From NCBI RefSeq assembly GCF_003711265.1, contig NZ_CP024634.1, forward strand, positions 1,922,001 to 1,986,000: DNA of 64,000 bases, given 5' to 3'. The number at the start of each line of letters is the position of its first letter. Positions within the stretch are counted from its first letter, which is position 1. The translations under genes were made by a program, and so were the position numbers. The notes under the pieces are model-generated. The model was not told where the DNA came from, made no database searches, and was given only the letters and a program-made list of their open reading frames with translations. The stretch is from Bathymodiolus thermophilus thioautotrophic gill symbiont. Its GTDB lineage: Bacteria; Pseudomonadota; Gammaproteobacteria; PS1; Pseudothioglobaceae. Shown piece after piece: positions 60,800 through 64,000 of this stretch.

Positions 60800-61732
60800 T
60801 TAAAAATGCTGATAAGACTGGCACCCCCCCTCTAATCCTTTTATTTCTAACCCCCGTTCCTCGGTAATAATGCCAATCTTGGTGATAACGATGTGCAATT
60901 TTTCTGCAATGAGCTGAATGGCGTCCATTTGTGTTTTTGGTGCAGTAAAGCACAATTCATAATCATCACCCCCTGCCAATGCTACACACCAATCTTGTGT
61001 ATTGGCAATATGTACAGTCACCTCTGCTGATAATGGCAAGGCATTTATATCAATGCTGGCACCCACCTTTGAATGTGTCAAAATATGTGATAAGTCTTGT
61101 TCCAGTCCATCGGAAATATCAATACAACTATTTGCAATGCCCAACAAAGCCTGCCCTAATTTTACTTGTGGTTGTGGGCAGTTGAATTGCGCCAATAAGG
61201 ATGTTGATGGAATTTGTTGTTTTTGAATTTGCCACCATGCTAGTGCGGCGTCGCCAAGTGTATTGGAAACAAATACATTGTCGCCCACCTTTGCACCTGA
61301 GCGCAACAAGGCTTGATTTTTTCTCAACATTCCTGTGGCATTAATGGTAATACTCAACGCCCCTTTGGTAGTATCGCCACCAATCAAATAAATATTGTGT
61401 TGCTGGGCAAGCGCTTTTAATGATTGGGAAAAGCCTTTAAGCCATTGCTCATCAATACTCGGCAAAGTAAGTGCCAACGAAAAATACCAAGGTGTTGCGC
61501 CCATGGCTGCCAAATCACTTAAATTAACCGCCAAGGCTTTATAGGCAATATCTTGTGGCGTGGTGTCTATTGGAAAATGTACCCCTTCAATTAAGGTATC
61601 GACAGTAATGGCAAGCTGTTGCTGACTACTAACGGAAACCAAAGCGCAATCATCCCCGACACCAAGTCCGTCTAAATCGGAATTTTTCCAAGTAAAATAT
61701 TTTTCAATTAAAGAAAATTCATTCATTCGCAC
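60800..61732 (-). CDS. thiL: Thiamine-monophosphate kinase
   Basis: 310 residues. It makes thiamine diphosphate from thiamine monophosphate and ATP. GVGDDCALVSV near residue 24 binds Mg-ATP, TVDTLIEGVHFP and LAVNLSDLAAMGATPWYFSL are typical, followed by GGDTTKGALSITI and CIDISDGLEQDL, all ThiL landmarks. It is the last gene of the leftward panC-nfuA-thiL series, 7 bp after nfuA. Confidence 0.95.
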   Translation of the reverse strand: MRMNEFSLIEKYFTWKNSDLDGLGVGDDCALVSVSSQQQLAITVDTLIEGVHFPIDTTPQDIAYKALAVNLSDLAAMGATPWYFSLALTLPSIDEQWLKGFSQSLKALAQQHNIYLIGGDTTKGALSITINATGMLRKNQALLRSGAKVGDNVFVSNTLGDAALAWWQIQKQQIPSTSLLAQFNCPQPQVKLGQALLGIANSCIDISDGLEQDLSHILTHSKVGASIDINALPLSAEVTVHIANTQDWCVALAGGDDYELCFTAPKTQMDAIQLIAEKLHIVITKIGIITEERGLEIKGLEGGCQSYQHF

Positions 61733-61739
61733 AAAAACG

Positions 61740-62318
61740 CTACATATAAGCGTTTTCTTTCTGCGTATGATCCGTTACATCTAAAATATTTTTGATTTCA
61801 GGATAAAGGGCTTTGAGTTGCGCTTCTACGCCATTTTTAAGTGTTATCTTAACTGATGAGCAACCTTGGCAGCCACCACCAAAATTTAAAATAACATCCA
61901 TATCCTTGGTAATTTCTACCAAATCAACAAAACCGCCGTGCGAAGCAAGTTGTGGATTGACTTCAGCGGCAATAGTATATTTGATTCTTTCTTCAAGCGG
62001 TGCATCGTCTTTTGGCACTTCACCCTTGGCATTTGGTGCGGTAATAGTGAGTTTTTTACTTGACCCTTCTTCTTTAAGTGCCACTTCAGAATCTTTTAAA
62101 TAGTCAAAATTGGCTTCATCAATAAAGGCAATAAAACCCTTGTATTCAAATTTAGAATAAGCCTTGCTCAAGTCTTTAGAATAACAAAAGTTAAAGGTAA
62201 CAGCGGCGGCAGGTGTACCCGCTTTTTCGATATCAACCTTGAGCCCCAAATCCTCTTCACCTTGTTGTGTGAATAAATCAGCCACATAAGTTTCAGCTTC
62301 GTCAGTAATGTTAAACAT
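61740..62318 (-). CDS. nfuA: NfuA, Fe-S carrier protein
   Basis: 192 residues. The N-terminal A-type-like domain (degenerate, without its three Cys) is followed by the Nfu domain with IAAEVNPQLASHGGFVDLVE and GGGCQGCSSVKITLKNGVE, whose CxxC pair holds the 4Fe-4S cluster at a dimer interface. NfuA delivers clusters to target enzymes such as aconitase and lipoyl synthase, especially under stress. It lies between panC and thiL in one direction. Confidence 0.94.
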   Translation of the reverse strand: MFNITDEAETYVADLFTQQGEEDLGLKVDIEKAGTPAAAVTFNFCYSKDLSKAYSKFEYKGFIAFIDEANFDYLKDSEVALKEEGSSKKLTITAPNAKGEVPKDDAPLEERIKYTIAAEVNPQLASHGGFVDLVEITKDMDVILNFGGGCQGCSSVKITLKNGVEAQLKALYPEIKNILDVTDHTQKENAYM

Positions 62319-62334
62319 AGTAATCCTTGGTAAA

Positions 62335-63138
62335 TTATTTGGTAAAAATTATATTGTCAAGCAAACGCGTTGATCCTAAAAACACCGCACATAATATCGC
62401 AATTTTACTCGTATTATCAGTAATTTGTTTAAGTGTATTTGCATCCAACATTGCCAAATAATCCAATTCAAAGTCAGATTGCAATTGCTCGGTAGCGGAT
62501 TTTATACCCAATTCCCCCCGTTGCAATTGACGCAGAATTTTATACAAATTTGGTGCAATCAAGCGCTCGTCCATATTCAAATACTGATTACGCGTACTCA
62601 TTGCCAAGCCGTCTTCTTCCCTTACAATTACCCCTGTAATCACCTTAACGCCCGAAGTAAACCGCTTAATAATTTGCAATTGCTGATAATCTTTTTGCCC
62701 GAATACAGCAACATCAGGACGCACAATTTCAAACAAACGACGCACCACCTGCAATACTCCGTAAAAAAAATGCGGACGCGTTTTGCCACACAAAGTTTCA
62801 AACAAGTAGCGCTTTTCCTCAAACCCAGCCCGAGTAAAAACCACTTTATCAGGATAAATCACCTCAACATTAGGGACAAATGCACAATCTACTTGATGTT
62901 TTTCCAGTAATTTCAAATCACTATCTAGCGTGCGTGGATAATCAGCAAAATCCTCATTTTCACCAAACTGTGTCGGATTCACAAAAATACTCACTACCAC
63001 CCTATCCGCATTCTCCCTCGCCAAATCAATCAACGACAAATGCCCTTGGTGCAATCCTCCCATCGTTGGCACAAAGGCAACCTTCTCGCCCTCGTTTCGC
63101 CACTTTTCCATGACATTTATATCGCTAATAATTTCCAT
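62335..63138 (-). CDS. panC: Pantothenate synthetase
   Basis: 267 residues. It joins pantoate and beta-alanine with ATP to give pantothenate for CoA. VPTMGGLHQGHLSLIDLA is the HIGH-type nucleotide motif, SIFVNPTQFGENEDFADYPR the pantoate site, and FGQKDYQQLQIIKRF and MSTRNQYL the later ATP loop with KMSKS-like residues. It begins the panC-nfuA-thiL series. In many bacteria panB is next to it, but here the upstream gene is the divergent lectin-like one. Confidence 0.95.
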   Translation of the reverse strand: MEIISDINVMEKWRNEGEKVAFVPTMGGLHQGHLSLIDLARENADRVVVSIFVNPTQFGENEDFADYPRTLDSDLKLLEKHQVDCAFVPNVEVIYPDKVVFTRAGFEEKRYLFETLCGKTRPHFFYGVLQVVRRLFEIVRPDVAVFGQKDYQQLQIIKRFTSGVKVITGVIVREEDGLAMSTRNQYLNMDERLIAPNLYKILRQLQRGELGIKSATEQLQSDFELDYLAMLDANTLKQITDNTSKIAILCAVFLGSTRLLDNIIFTK

Positions 63139-63461
63139 AATTTTACAAAGATTGTGGTTTACTCGTATTTTTAAAAGAAGCAGTTGCTCGTCTAAATGTT
63201 ATTTTAAGGGGTTTATTGACAATATAAAACCTAAATTGAGAGACTCTTGCATTAAAAAATGTTCTAATTTCAACAAACACACTTAGATTGTTTACTAAAA
63301 AAACTTTGCAAAAAAATACACAGTCTCAATAAAAAAATCTTTACCTTTCATCTGCACCAATCCAACATAACTTATTGAACAATATCTGGCAAACTTAAGA
63401 CACTTGACAAAATATCAGTAATACATTAATATAAAGTTGTCAGTTAAAAAAGGAAAACACA
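63139..63461 (+). promoter_or_regulatory. Intergenic region with a strong promoter for the lectin-like gene
   Basis: TTGACA (63404-63409), a 17-bp spacer and TAATAT (63427-63432) form a near-consensus sigma-70 promoter. The transcript would start near 63439, and AAAAAAGG lies 8-10 bp before the ATG at 63462. Nothing else is seen in this gap apart from the divergent panC promoter area. Confidence 0.7.
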
Positions 63462-64000
63462 ATGAACTTAATGTCTATCAACAAAAATTTCAGTCGTACT
63501 TTGCTATTAATATCATCCCTCATCACCGTTACAGCCCACGCTGACAAGGATTCAAACTACAATAATTTGGCCTTCGGCAAACATGCTACTCAATCCAGCG
63601 ACTATTCTGCCACATCGTACCATGCCACAAATGCAGTTAACGGCAGAACCGAGGGTAAACACTGGCGGAACAATATCACTGTCACCAAAAAAGAACAAGG
63701 TGCCTGGTGGAAAGTTGATTTGGGCAATGAACAAAATATCAAGCAAATCATCATCTACAACCGTACCGATTGTTGCTCGGACAGACTAAAAAACTACCAA
63801 GTCAGTGTTTCTACCAAAAAAGACTTTAGTATGATCACTTACCAACAAGACTTTCATGTTACGCCTGGCCCCAAACAAACCATTGAATTTGGCGCACAAG
63901 GAAAACAAGGTCGATATGTTAAAATTCAACTACTTGACGAGAACTTTCTATCCCTATCAGAAGTCCAAGTAATGGGAGGTAAATTTTGTAGTGCAAAAGC
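63462..64000 (+). CDS. Secreted lectin-like protein with F5/8-type C (discoidin/fucolectin) domain, cut by window edge
   Basis: The first 179 residues are visible. A signal peptide (about 29 residues, ending TAHA) is followed by LAFGKHATQSSDYSATSYHA, AVNGRTEGKHWRN, WWKVDLGNEQNIKQIIIYNR and TDCCSDRLKNYQVSV. This is the F-lectin (fucolectin/tachylectin-4) form of the F5/8 type C domain, including the RTDCC segment before a DRL turn. These domains bind fucose or other sugars in host-interaction proteins. The remaining sequence ending KFCSAK suggests further domains outside the window. A strong promoter precedes it. Its role may be attachment to a host or to other cells. Confidence 0.8.
   Translation, partial: MNLMSINKNFSRTLLLISSLITVTAHADKDSNYNNLAFGKHATQSSDYSATSYHATNAVNGRTEGKHWRNNITVTKKEQGAWWKVDLGNEQNIKQIIIYNRTDCCSDRLKNYQVSVSTKKDFSMITYQQDFHVTPGPKQTIEFGAQGKQGRYVKIQLLDENFLSLSEVQVMGGKFCSAK

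Overview
This is AT-rich DNA of a gammaproteobacterium. The chromosomal part at the right (icd, rimI, ilvA, a CbbY-like phosphatase, dksA, thiL, nfuA, panC) together with two Gly/Asn/Trp-rich secreted proteins resembling sulfur-globule proteins suggests a sulfur-oxidising lineage of the SUP05/Thioglobus/mussel-symbiont kind. That assignment is inference; no 16S gene is present.

About 1-54.4 kb is an accessory element that looks like an integrated conjugative plasmid or ICE. It ends at the 3' end of a tRNA-Asn gene (54384-54459). Left to right: the C-terminal tail of a tyrosine recombinase (1-186); two short CRISPR-like arrays without cas genes (490-945, 3077-3459) that share leader and trailer flanks, with a beta-class DNA methyltransferase between them; a cluster of small unknown genes under three near-identical promoters (3.7-6.3 kb); a gene-poor repeat-rich stretch (6.3-8.1 kb); an HTH gene, a TraF-like pilin peptidase, an ssDNA-binding-like gene broken by an IS5-like element, and a parA/partner pair (8.1-11.6 kb).

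A cargo block at 11.7-25.7 kb carries an OLD-like ATPase-TOPRIM protein, a PstI/BsuBI-type restriction-modification pair, a dead IS30 transposase, a papain-like cysteine peptidase, a compact operon of a double DUF1508 protein, an unknown protein and a ThiF/E1-like enzyme, a divergent XRE regulator with an ImmA/IrrE metallopeptidase, and a 1619-residue surface lipase-like lipoprotein. The ThiF operon with its divergent regulator pair is the best candidate for an undescribed system.

The interval 26.3-53.9 kb, read leftward, is one tightly packed transfer and replication block: iteron origin, Rep, endonuclease I, two small proteins, DsbC-like protein, a decayed HU gene, pilin, TraL, E, K, B, V, C, a two-part TraN with a lipoprotein between, TraW, U, TrbC, TraF, a ribbon-helix-helix protein, TraD, TraI (MobF relaxase), TraH and TraG. 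It is an F-type type IV secretion system with its own relaxase and coupling protein. A second, nearly identical copy of the IS breaks the lipoprotein gene. For both IS copies, removing the IS and one target duplication in silico restores the reading frame of the interrupted gene.

The right end returns to chromosomal genes and finishes in a secreted lectin-like protein with an F5/8-type domain.
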